A DNA stretch of 64,000 bases from assembly GCA_900074885.1 (NCBI GenBank), contig FJUW01000065.1:62001-126000 (forward strand), given 5' to 3'. A program made the position numbers and the translations under genes. Of the stretch, positions 1-10,640 are shown piece by piece; within the stretch, counting starts at the first letter, position 1; each line of letters begins with the position of its first letter. The notes under the pieces were generated by a model. That model saw only the letters and a list, made by a program, of their open reading frames with translations. It was not told where the DNA came from and searched no databases. The DNA comes from Rhynchosporium graminicola (Eukaryota > Ascomycota > Leotiomycetes > Helotiales > Ploettnerulaceae).

Positions 1-469
1 ATGCCAAATCCTCATCACTCTCCAGAGAGCACTTTATTTGCCACGTCCATACTCTTGCAAAGAAACACCTCATGGCAACATTGGCAACTAGAGCTCTTTT
101 TATCATGAGAAAATCTCTAGCGGCGGTAGAAGTCAGGGAGTTGACTTTGGCTCGATGTCTCGTCGTTGCCGTCATCCTGCCAGAGAACAGTCTTCATATT
201 TTGAGGCCAATCATCCGGCTTTACACCTGGTACTACTTGAAAGTATCCCTTGGTGTGGTAGTAAGAATATCTCAACAACTTGAGAGTACTTCCGTTTCGG
301 CTTGAAATTGAGAATTGGTTTCTTTTTTGCAGGCTGGTTCTTTTTCCCTCATTGATTATGTTATTTTGCGACTAAGTAAGTGCACACTTAATCTGAACTT
401 CTGTAAAATTCGAATTTTCTGCAATGAGATCGCTTGAGCCTTGCAAAAATAAAGTTGTATCGAAGCTAA
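1..469. other. Window edge, no gene recognised
   Basis: This stretch lies downstream of the HET gene's stop codon. It has ordinary base composition. A 77-codon reading frame on the plus strand (72-305) shows no recognisable domain. It presumably holds the 3' untranslated region of the HET gene and intergenic DNA. Confidence 0.5.
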
Positions 470-2884
470 TCAACGGATAGTCACAGTGCGCTCTCCTCCT
501 TTATTCTCGAGCCATTCATCCACACATACTCCGATAATCTTATAATGGCCCAAGGGTCGGTTTTGGCAGATCAGAAGATTGCCTGACCCACCAGTCTGTA
601 CATAACCGTAGTCTCTCAATGAGTCGGTGATTCCATGCGTGAACTCCTCTCTGACTAGAGCCCTGCCCGTTGGCCACCACAGTTTTGGAACCACAGATCT
701 ATGTATCCTTGTACTCCTGCAGCTATTGGCGTATACTCTGTGAGAATCTGTGTTGCCTCCGTAGGCTACCAGGCTGAAAGCCTTGCCAATATCTCCAACT
801 TGCACTAATCCCAGCCCATCCCTCAGCACAATTCGGTCTTGTTCTAGAGTCGCAGAAGTGCCTCCAAGAGAGCAACCGCTACCAGCTGTTATGGCTTCGA
901 AGATCAAGGAGAAGGGAGCTGTTATCACACACTTTAACAACTTAGCGCCAGGTTCCACTTCGCGGTGTATTTCAAGTTCTGATAGGGTGCAACTTACTCC
1001 ACAATTAACGCGAACTTCGCATGAGATTTTCTCCGTACTCTCGTTCTCAAGTCGTGACCCACAGTCTGTGATCGAGCTCATTCGGAAATTCATAGACCTG
1101 TTGTGAACTCTGAAGTCATGAGGATGTGGGTTCTCCCAGCCAGTACCGCTCACACACCGGTCTTCCCATCCAGTTGGCTTGGCATTCGGGTCGCTGATAT
1201 TCCAATATGGTTGAAGCTTGTGGAGCAGCCTTCTCCTATACTGCACGACATCACCACCTGGATCTATAATACTTCCCAACATCGTCGCACACTGTACCAA
1301 GATTCCGCCAGTCTCGTCTGCGGCCACTTCACGTGGCTGATCATTGACAGGTATTGTCTCACTGCTGAACATACCGGTCTTAACCTTCTTTCCTGCATTG
1401 CAGCCTCTGAAAATGAAGTTAAATCCTCTGTCGCTGTTGTTAAGGACGATTCTCATGTACTTCTTAGGTGTTCCCAAGAGGCCCGTCACCGCAAATGCTT
1501 TCGCCAAGCCCTTTGGCTTCAATCGTCCTAGATTGACAACTGCAGCGAAGCAGTCGGTTGTCATTGGATTGTTGTGGTTCGCCACCACAGGAATCCAGTT
1601 GCACTCTCCACGCTCTCCGCTGCTTATTGCAAGTTTCGTCCAGGCAAGTCCAGTCTTAATAGAAAGTTGCTTAAAGAAAGCAAACGAAATCCTCTCGATG
1701 TCATCTCCATTCAAGTCCCTTTCCACTTCCTCGGCGGTAAACAGCCCGCTAAAGACACCAAGAAGTCCACGGAATATGTCGCGGCGCATTTCACATTCGC
1801 GCGGTGTTATGGAAATCGCAGAGAAGATGTTACAAACCCCTTTGTGATTTTCATGCCACCAACTGGGACCGCCGTTGATGATATCTGTTCTTGCTGAGCT
1901 GACTCCTCTGACTTGAGTCTGTAGGGCGTCGAGCACTAGGCAATCTTCATCCAAGACTCGTAGGATGGCGTTGACTGATGCTGTCCTCAACACCCTGGAT
2001 GTCGAAATCCACGCATGCAACTGTAGCAGACGGGCAATCTGTTAGCTCTAGATTTGTAGGCAGGCTTTAGGGCTGAAGTTAATTCCCATCCAGAATGGAC
2101 TGATAGATTTCTTCCACCAACTGACCTTGTATGCCTTATCTTTGGAGTCAGTCGCGAGGTCCATCCATGTATCAAGTTCTCCGATGCATGATATTTGATC
2201 CTTATTTACACCATACATTGTGATGTTTTTTCCAAGAAGCATTTCTTGGAAGGTCCAGACTCGAGTGAAGTATGAGTTACTGAAAAGGGAACGAACTCGG
2301 TTGATGCATGTGGAGTAGCAATTCAATACTCCCAAATCAATCCCGGCTGACCTAACTGTCGAGTAATCCAAAGGAAACTTCCAATTTGCAGTAGCCCACT
2401 GAGACAGAATATCGGTGAGTTTCCCCGTCAAGAAAGCTTCCGAAGCCATCGAAGCTCCTCCCATATTCGCTAAAATATGATCGACGAATTTCAAGTTGTC
2501 CACAATATCTTGTGGGTTCCAAACCTCCTCCATGTCCATCAAGATGTAGCACTTGCGGGCCACCTTGTAATACTGATACATTTTCGGAATCTCAGACGAC
2601 ATCTCTCGCTCATCATCCTGTGCTAAGCAAATGCAGTCGACCCACAGATACTGGATATTATCCTGTATCATCAAGCGCTTGATGTCTTCCAGCTTCTGCT
2701 TTGCAAGTTTCACATTCCAATTGACTCCTGGTATCCTGCAATTGTATGAGTCCTCTTTTTTTCCCCACGTGTAAGTAATTATGTCAAAGTGGTCAATTGC
2801 TGGACTGCGAGATCCGCGACAATCAATTACTTCGAATTTTTCGCCTGTACGACTAAGCAGCCGCAATGGAAGGGGTATCGACAT
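470..2884 (-). CDS. HET-domain (heterokaryon incompatibility) protein, two exons
   Basis: Predicted 775-residue cytoplasmic protein with an N-terminal HET domain, the module that triggers cell death or growth arrest after fusion of unlike hyphae, and that also occurs in many fungal genes of unknown role. HET landmarks are visible: YTWG at residues 38-41, YLWVDCICLAQDD at about 79-91, and RVWTFQEMLLGKNI at about 208-221. The rest (about 260-775) is the long variable region usual in the family; I recognise no NACHT, ankyrin or WD repeats in it. Exon 1 is 2884-2126 and exon 2 is 2038-470. The intron 2125-2039 (87 bp; donor GTCAGT, acceptor AACAG) is phase 0 and joins two frames that each stop otherwise. 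The ATG at 2884 is the first in frame. No stops or frameshifts interrupt either exon, so the gene looks intact. Specificity and partner cannot be read from sequence. Confidence 0.88.
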
Positions 2885-4837
2885 CGCGTCCTTAAGTGAC
2901 GAGTGACTGTCTAGTCAGTATATCGTGTACTATGGGAGACACGCAGAGACTCACTATGCGCCTTTGTTATCATGGATCAAGCCTTGTATAATACCACGTA
3001 ACAAAGCCTTGAATGAAACTCATGAAATCAGAAAACAAAAATTAAGGGGTGTTTTCGAGCTGAAATACACAAAGCGAGGAGCTGAAAAGTGTTATCGCGT
3101 GGTCCCAGGGTCAGCACCCTGTGATTTACCTCACCGAGTATTGAAAATCATTGGCTAGAAGCAACCACTTTAGCGCTACGGTATCGGCCTGGGCCGCCCC
3201 TTGTCAATATATCGATAATTGATAGGCCAGACTTTTCAATACTACTGTCGTGCAATATTGCGTGGCGTTCCTTGGTCGGCCAAAATCAGGAGCGTTTATG
3301 GAGAATAATGGGGCCATTTTATCATGCAAGAAGGAACTCCCCTTTCAGAGAAATAAGTAGCTGTAACAGGATTCAGCGCTGCTTCCAATAGGAACCGAAA
3401 ATTCTCCTTGATTCATGCTTCATTCAGTCTACATTTAGACCGCTACAGATCAGCCTTGGCAGGGCATGCGTCAAGTGGGAATATCGGATTCGGAAACCTG
3501 AGCCCTGAACTTGACTTTGAGTGTTTGATAAACTTGTTCTTCGGAGCTTACAATAGCTTCCATAGCAACTGAGAGAAGTGTAGGAAATGCTGGGCTCTTG
3601 TGAATAAGGTGACAGCGGATGATAAACTCACCAAGACTATTTAACACGACCAAGCTTGTGCAGCTAGGCTGCGTGAACGGTATGTCGTATGGTAATCGTA
3701 ACAAAGTGCGCAACTTCGAGTATATAGAAAGAAGTATCTTTGGTCGATAGAAGTTATCCAGAAGTCATGAAGGTTGAAATATGGAAAAATGACAATTTAG
3801 TCAAGGTCCACATCTTGCTCAACTGTTTAGCGTTATCGTTATGCGGAACTTCGCTTAAAATAAGCGAAAGGGACGACGGCGTGATCTTGTTGATGTACCG
3901 AACAAGGTATTCCTCTCATTATAGATGACGAAACGATTATGGTCTCTTCTATTTACTTATCATCATACGTTTGAAATTATATCATCTCGACTTGGGCTCT
4001 ATAGCCCAGCTGAACCATAAAGTATAGACAGGTCCGGGATTCAGAAGCATTTATTAGCACAGAACCTGTCTCTTGACGTCTAAAAAAGCTCTAGACATGT
4101 GTAATTGGGATTATTTATCCTCGATTTGGTTGATTTGTCATAGATTTCGAGAAATATTTCTTGTTGTCAATTTTCAGATCCATCTCATGGTCGATACATC
4201 ACACGAAGCGGACCCAATTTGTGCCCGGAGAGGCAACTTCGTATACTAACCTCGCATGTAGACTCTCAAATGACTTTTGAACTTAAAACCCTGAGAACTA
4301 TGCCTATATCCATCGTCTAGGCCATACAGCTTTCTTTTTGCCCAAGTTTCATGACTATTTCGTGACCCTGCAAGTGTTATCTTTCGCTTTGTTAAGCTTC
4401 TTCGATTGGAGACGAAGCAGCCAGGCTCTCACTATTCACAGACACGATAAACCGATAAATCTTATGCCGCTACCGACGCACACGGCATCGTGAGCTTCCC
4501 CTGCTGGCAAGACTGCGATCTTTCACTCAGCCCCACGTGCATCAATGATTCTTGCGACAACGCAACAAAATATTGTCAGCGAAACTTCGATCTCTTAATT
4601 CACAAACTACTACAGGAGAGCTATTGCAAGTGCTCACTTTGCTTTCTCGGTCCCCACTGCGAATTGCTGCGTCGTGTGCGCACTGGCAGTAATTTGTCGC
4701 CTTCAAACTGCGTTCTGAACTCACGTTCAACGGGCTGTAGCATCATCAACAAATACGACCACCGAGACGTCCTCTGATAGCTGAGCCTTCGTGATGGTGA
4801 GGAAAAGATTGGGACCTAGGAAGAAACAGCTCGATTA
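2885..4837. other. Intergenic region between the divergent HET and RRM genes
   Basis: About 1.95 kb separating two divergently transcribed genes, so it should carry both promoters. Short reading frames here lack recognisable domains. One at 4490-4777 (plus) is cysteine-rich but starts on GTG and sits just upstream of the RRM gene, where 5' untranslated sequence is expected. I see no RNA gene or repeat. Confidence 0.5.
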
Positions 4838-6053
4838 ATGACCTTTCAGAATCCTTCGGCCAAGGAGCCATCGCCGGCACATCTCACTGACGACAAGCCG
4901 CTCACATCTGAGGATCACCCACGAAATCCGAAGTCTAGGCACGACTTGAATAGGTTCAAGAAGCTTGCAACGGTAGGTTTCAATCTTCTAATGCATAGTG
5001 GAAGCCGCGCTGACATATTTCGCGCAGAATACAACCGATAACCAGTCATTTATCGACTCGTCCTCCCGTAACTTGATGCCAAACAACTTATCCAGCTCGG
5101 ATACTTCCCAAAACTCGAACGAACCTGCCAAATTTCAAATCCAGCGGCAAGTAAACACAGATGATTCAGGTGGTCGTGCGTATTTAGGATACACGGAAGT
5201 GCGATGCGGAAACCTGAGACCCTGGGTTACAGCTGAAGAGTTAAAAAAACATTTTGCACCGTGTGCCGGGCTCAAAGACGCACATATACCACTGGAGACG
5301 AACGGTGATGTTAAGAACTATGGCGTGGCAACATTCTATAACACTCAGGATGCACGCGTTGCTTTGGAGTCCCTGAACGGTACGCTGCTTCGTGGGATCG
5401 CCTTGAAACTTACGCCTGCTCGGCCGATATCCTTGGCGGAGATCAAGTTTTCGATGTCCACAAATCCCGTAGGAATGTCCGAAAGCAATCAAGATATGGT
5501 AGCCAACAGTTTCCTAAGAGCGAAATTGGTAAAAAGGATGCGCATTATTGCTGGCAAGGATCGACCACTGAAGAGGCAGATAACCAAGGAAAGATGGGAA
5601 TCGAGACAGCAGCCGCGACTCCAAATCCTGGCTGACTTGTACGTTTGGATCGCCTCTTGACGAGGGAATATTCTGACACCTGTAGGATCGGAGGAGACAA
5701 CGCACACGAGAGCGCCAAAAATCTGGATGTTATCATCGATGGCATCGACGAGACATATTATCATGAATCCGAGCTGAGCCGCAATCTCCGTATTTGGGAT
5801 ATGCAATTTGATTTCTTCGACAAGATTGCTGCTTGGATTCTGAAAGAACGAGAGGCCTTTCGGGACAAAGAGGTAAGACATGCGTGCTGCGACTTCATAT
5901 GGTCTGACTAAAATTTGGCTGACAAAAATATAGATGTTTAAGCCCTCGCCAGATCATGAAGATACTACGATTCGCGACCGCATAGTGTTGTTCGATCAAG
6001 ATTGCAGGCAAACCGTGTACCCTTTAAACATAACAATATCTCTAATTTCGTAG
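4838..6053 (+). CDS. Protein with one RRM domain, four exons, function unknown
   Basis: Predicted 350-residue protein. An RNA-recognition-motif fold spans residues about 101-176, with an RNP2-like strand (VRCGNL, 103-108) and an RNP1-like strand (NYGVATFYN, 142-150). Aromatic residues are placed as in the family but the RNP1 core is divergent. Exons are 4838-4972, 5028-5638, 5686-5872 and 5934-6053. The introns are 55, 47 and 61 bp, all GT-AG, with CTGAC branch sequences visible before each acceptor (for example 5673-5677). Phases agree throughout, and the total (1,053 nt) is a whole number of codons. The N-terminal 100 residues are polar and probably disordered. The last exon is the least certain: it could be the edge of a longer ancestral protein, since it ends just where the DNA becomes AT-rich and repeat-bearing. 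A truncated relative of Mei2-type RRM proteins is possible but unproven. Confidence 0.7.
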
Positions 6054-6429
6054 CCTTAGTAGGATATTTCAATTTAATTATTTCTATAACCTTAAATCTA
6101 TATCGCCCTGTTTAATTACTACCAGCTATGACGAGTTTTAGTTCATATACTATCATAGTAGGAGCTTCGTTCGATAGTAGGCCAAATCATCAGTAGAAAT
6201 AGTATTAATACACCCTGGGCTTATACCCCAGGACTATTGGTGTATTTCAAAGAGTAGGCAGTTAGTATAAGAGAGGGTTCAAATGATGGGCAAGCGATTG
6301 AAGGCAATGTGATAGTCAAATTGAGAAAAACAACCCTTTGATGAAAAGGAAAGTATATCGACAAGCGCGAATTTATTGCAAGATTATCACAAGATTATGT
6401 CAAAAGAAAAGCTGTCAAGCTGGCAATGG

Positions 6430-6665
6430 ATATTTATACTTACGATATTCTATTTAATCTCAAGCCATCGAGAGTAATATGATAATAACGTAGCAATTTC
6501 ATTCTTAGCGATCCACGAAGCGGGTCGCATCTAGCTGATGACCGTCACAGCTCTCGAGGTGTACTATACATCCATCTTTTTTATTTTGATATAGTATCCA
6601 TGATCTGCTGGTATTCATTTTCTGTCAACAGATCATGGTCTTAACGTATAATCACACAAATCTGA
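6430..6665. repeat. Diverged direct repeat, copy 1 (AT-richer)
   Basis: Pairs with 6719-6945. Shared stretches in the same order include ATCGAGAGT, CTCGAGGTGTAC, GGTATTC/GGTATCC-like sequence, GGTCTTAACGTAT/GGTCTTGGCGTAT and AATCACACAA. Copy 1 carries A or T at many places where copy 2 has G or C, as expected if RIP or another C-to-T process hit one copy harder. Confidence 0.6.
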
Positions 6666-6718
6666 TATAGGTCAGTAAGTAAAATAGTAGAGGGTTGAGG
6701 TGTCAAATCAGGCGGGGA

Positions 6719-6945
6719 GATATATACTTATAATATTTCAATTTGATCTCAGGCTATCGAGAGTGCTGCGATGACTGCGTCGCATTTTGCGGCTTTGCAT
6801 ACGAGGAAGCGCGGCTTGGCAGTTGATCAACAACAGGTCTCGAGGTGTACCGACCCCTCACAGTTGTCTTGGTGCGGTATCCGTTCTCTGCCAGATAGAG
6901 TAACGGTCTTGGCGTATTATCCAATCACACAATTAATTCTACACG
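6719..6945. repeat. Diverged direct repeat, copy 2 (GC-richer)
   Basis: Second unit of the direct repeat that starts at about 6430, about 285 bp downstream. It contains a short open frame (6771-6968) that matches no family I know. The unit is probably a fragment of an old mobile element or duplicated gene; its identity is unknown. Confidence 0.6.
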
Positions 6946-7979
6946 GCTTAGCAAATCAAACAAGATGAGCGAATGATAAAAATAATAGATGAGGATAAGA
7001 ATATAATATGAAGTAAAGATATGAATAATAATCCGAGATGAACAAACATAATAAGCGAGCGTAGGTAATTATTTGGTTCAGAAGACAGCGCACATAAGAT
7101 AACAAATATAATAATAATAATATAGAAGGGCAGCTTAATTCCGAAACACGCAAAATGCTCATCATGAAACACGCAGATCTCACGTGTCTGAAGACAGTGG
7201 GGGAGAAAATTCGACCTGGCGAAATAGTTAGCTCTTGAATGGACGGTGCGATGGCGAGGGCTTATAAGGCTCCCAACTTGACAAATTTGTTTACTTTTCG
7301 CTTATCTCGTTATATGTGGGGCCCCACATTCGCTCTCGGCTAGAGAATAATATTTTTGTGAATTGACGCACAGCACTTCTACCTCTGGAGCTTCTGATAG
7401 CTGAGGAATATTCAGTAGTAGCTTAATATGTCGCGATGATTAAAGAGAGATATTTGCACGTTCTCATTCTTGAGGCCATTTTGTATCAGCGACTGCGTGT
7501 CTTCGAGATTAAGATTCCCTCGGATTTCAGCATCTTATAGCCCTCCGTACTTGTGCCTGGGATACAACGAACTTTACCCTGTCTCTATCAGTACGAGTCG
7601 CATCAAGTGCAGAGACTTTCTGAATGTACAAGAAGCACACTTCATTCACGCTATGGATTTACATATCCTACCTACCAAGTATAGCCTAGAAACGTCCAAT
7701 GGACAGACTTGGCGACTCGAGGCTGTCATCCTTGAACCTCCGATTAAATCCCAATTTTGCAGACCGGAAATACCTTTCCAGATATTCATTTTCTGAGTGA
7801 TATCGTTTCTATAGAAGGTGTAGCCTGTAATCTCTCTAAACTCCAATAGTCAGGATGATACGCCTATCGATTTCGTTACAGCCCAGTTCCAACGGACAGA
7901 GACACATTTGATAAACAGGCATCCAGATAAGTATCAGCTCTCATTAAAACTTTCAGCCCTCAAATAACCCCCTCCTCTC

Positions 7980-8015
7980 ACCCTTGCATCCCACCCTTGC
8001 ATCCCACCCTTGCTC
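7980..8015 (+). repeat. 13-bp minisatellite (ACCCTTGCATCCC), about 2.7 units
   Basis: Two full units and a partial third unit of ACCCTTGCATCCC lie head to tail. Confidence 0.85.
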
Positions 8016-8714
8016 ACATCCACCCACCAAATAAGCGAAAGTAAACAAAAACTATTCACCTCTCAAGTTCTCGCCCCCAGCCCCCTCCTCTACCCTCTCA
8101 GTGCCCGCAAACCCACCCGCCCACACACAAACACATAAAGCTATCCATCCCAGCCGTGTTCACGCACATCAGCAACTCTCTCCATCTACATCACTGAAAA
8201 GAAGTTCGCCGTAATATCCTTTACATACAAATCTGGCAAAGTATCCTCCGCCTCAACAATCCTTTCTCTTCTAACCTGATCCGATGGATCTATACGACTG
8301 TTCCTTCCCCAGACCATGATTTCCTAGCAGAGATGCTATATCATGGCATACCAAACCAAACCATACCACACCAACTTCACCGTACACTACACCTCAGTAC
8401 TCTCCTCAAGAACTCAAGAACTCAAACAATCACTCACTTACTTCGTCACTCACTTAATAAATCCACATACTATCAAGCCATCTCCTATTCTATATCATCA
8501 TCATAATACTCTATCGCTATTTCAACGACAAGCACACCACACAGCCACAAATCGTCTTGTCTTCCTTCCTAACCTTTGCACCCACCTAAGGTCCTATTTA
8601 TCTACCCTATCTATCCCTACCCATCCATCAATATATTCCCAGCTTCTTAATTACCCCTCCTCCTCTCCCCCCTCTCCCCGCAACGTAGCACAACACTATT
8701 CTATTCTACCTTAT

Positions 8715-8753
8715 CTACCTACCTACCTACCTACCTACCTACCTACCTACCTA
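8715..8753 (+). repeat. (CTAC)n microsatellite, nearly 10 units
   Basis: An uninterrupted run of the tetranucleotide CTAC, followed by an interrupted continuation to about 8770. It creates the Tyr-Leu-Pro-Thr repeats of the spurious overlapping reading frame. Confidence 0.95.
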
Positions 8754-9404
8754 ACTTCCTACCTACCTATCCAACCTAAGACTCCCAACCTCCGCATCTC
8801 CCACTTCCTCCCTCGAGACGAGATGTAAGAACCCAGCTCTGCATACCTATATATATACAATATTCCAAAAAAAAAAAAAAATTAAAAAAAATTCTTCGTA
8901 AACTGACTGCCCCTAGGCTAGGGAGTTTTCAAACGTCCTGTTGATTGGTATCTATCTCATTCGTAAGCCCGAGTCAAGAGGGTGGAAGTTCTGCAGTTTT
9001 GAAGTTTTAAAGGTTTGAGCGGTAGTCTCGAAGATGATCAGAATGAGTTTCGAAGCCCGAGTCAAGAGAGCAGAGGTGTCAACTCGTTGCGTACTCGTGT
9101 AGTATGGGAGAACAGCATACAAGAAATACAACGCGGACGAATCATATACCGTGGAGGAAGTCGAGCACAAAAAACGAATCGTGTGTGAGAATCTGGTAAT
9201 TTTCATTCTCCAGTGGTATTGGTATCGAGGTAGGCTCTGCTCATCGCCTTCTCCTCAAAACCCATTTCCTCTGACTCCATCCATCCATGGCTCCCCAAAA
9301 CCCGGCTCCTAGTTCTGTACGCCTCCAATTGCTCCAAGAAAAAAACTCCTGTCCCGATTACTATTTTAGCAAATGCAACTCCTTGTGTCCTGTGCCGTTT
9401 CCCA

Positions 9405-10331
9405 TCATAGATTTCCCGACGCATCGCTATCATAACGAAAAGTCTCTTTCTCATCCTGATATTGCCCAGGGTTCGAGATTTGGTAATGTACCGGGTGGGC
9501 CTGTGTGGCAATCGGTTTCTTGACGATAAACGCGACCGTCTCATCCTCCTCCAAGTAAATCGCTCCTCTGCGCAATCGTCGCTGTCCAAATAGACTGCTG
9601 CGCAAAATTAGCAATATTCAACATTCAACAGCCGGATTATCGACTCACGCATTCTGTACTCGCTGCACCAATTCTAGCGCGATGACCGCGATGAAGAATA
9701 ACAACACGATACCAACGACGATCAAATCGCTGTAATCCCTCGCCAGACGCATGCCATGGAACGACACATAATTCTCCGCAAGGAAGGCAGACGCGCCGCA
9801 AAGGTGGACTGTATTTCGTGGTCCGCCGGTTTCTACAGCCTCGTTTCTACTTCCGCCTCCTCTCGCAGGCCGCAGAGATGCCCAATACCGCTTCGCATCC
9901 TCTTTCCGCAGATGTGGTAACGCGCTCGTTGGTCTTGAAAGAGGATGGATGTCCTGGGAGTTGGTTGCGTGTGGTGGTTTCTGGATCGCGGGGCTAGAAG
10001 CAGGATTCCCGAGGGACCGGAGGTAGGAGGAGGAGAGAGGACGCTGAGAGGTTAATGCGATGCTGGGAGGGGTGTATTTTGCGGGTGTGAGAGGTCGGTT
10101 GTTGAAGGTTTCTTGGTCGAGGGTGTCGGGAGAGGAGAGTTGATGCGTAGGTAGATGAGGATTCGTGAGGCGCGTTGGAGGGGTGTTTGGTTTGCCGGCT
10201 GAAAGGAGGGATGATCGAAAGCCGGCGCAGGAGGTGCGTAGACAGTCGGAGGGAAAGAGGGTTTCTGGAAGAGGAGTGGCGGATACGAGTTGGAGGAAGA
10301 GGACGAGCGAGAGTGGTGAAGTTGGCTTCAT
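9405..10331 (-). CDS. Secreted single-pass membrane protein, unknown function, two exons
   Basis: Predicted 291-residue type I membrane protein. Residues 1-19 (MKPTSPLSLVLFLQLVSAT) form a signal peptide. Residues 20-200 are a Pro/Ser/Thr-rich lumenal or extracellular part with few cysteines. A hydrophobic segment at about 203-223 (core VVGIVLLFFIAVIALEL) is the membrane anchor, and the tail (224-291) is charged. The ATG at 10331 is preferred over one 42 codons upstream because it puts the signal peptide at the N-terminus. Exon 1 is 10331-9649 and exon 2 is 9597-9405. The 51-bp intron 9648-9598 has donor GTGAGT, branch GCTAAT and acceptor CAG, and the join keeps the frame (Gln-Asn-Ala to Ser-Leu-Phe). 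I recognise no domain or motif that would give a function. It could be a cell-surface or vacuolar protein. Confidence 0.72.
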
Positions 10332-10489
10332 TTTGAAAAGGAGTGGTGTTGAGGCGTGGGTTGAGGCGTGGGGTTGAGGTTGTGGTGGGTGGGTGTTCCC
10401 CGGATTCAGAAGACGGGAAAAGATCTTCGAGATCTTCAATTCGGGGGGGATGAACAACTTGGCGAGATAATCCGTTACTCCTTAATTCA

Positions 10490-10513
10490 ATTCGATTCGA
10501 TTCGATTCGATTT
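10490..10513 (+). repeat. (TTCGA)n short tandem repeat
   Basis: About five tandem units of TTCGA, upstream of the membrane-protein gene on the minus strand. Confidence 0.85.
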
Positions 10514-10606
10514 CGACCTGGACAATTTCGGCGCTCTTATGATTCACGGATGGAGTCTTGGTTAGGAAGAGGAGACGGAGTGACGATGTGACGGTATGCA
10601 AACAGA

Positions 10607-10640
10607 GAGGGATAGGGATAGGGATAGGGATAGGATAGGG
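10607..10640 (+). repeat. (GGGATA)n short tandem repeat
   Basis: About five units of GGGATA. It resembles telomeric DNA at a glance, but the unit is not TTAGGG and it lies between genes. Confidence 0.9.

Larger units (their letters stand above)
6054..7300. other. AT-rich intergenic stretch with mild RIP-like decay
   Basis: Downstream of the RRM gene the DNA becomes AT-rich, with TA-rich runs and no supported gene. Within it is a diverged direct repeat, listed separately. Reading frames of 62-75 codons here are low-complexity and unlikely to be genes. Confidence 0.5.
7301..9404. other. Intergenic, pyrimidine-rich, no gene supported
   Basis: A 2.1-kb stretch with a long pyrimidine-biased middle (about 7,970-8,830), microsatellites and an A-rich run (about 8867-8890). 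The 161-codon frame at 8343-8828 is made of simple repeats, and I do not call it a gene. A 108-codon frame at 7470-7796 has no recognisable domain. Confidence 0.5.

Noticed and set aside
783..1897. Several plus-strand frames of 107-167 codons
   Set aside because: They are shadows of the HET gene on the other strand.
4490..4777. Cysteine-rich 95-codon frame, possible small secreted protein
   Set aside because: It begins with GTG, has no signal peptide, and overlaps the expected 5' untranslated region of the RRM gene.
8343..8828. 161-codon reading frame on the plus strand
   Set aside because: It is composed of microsatellite and pyrimidine-rich sequence, with Tyr-Leu-Pro-Thr repeats from (CTAC)n; no domain or start context.
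10607..10640. Telomere-like GGGATA repeats
   Set aside because: The unit is not TTAGGG, the array is only about five units, and genes lie on both sides.
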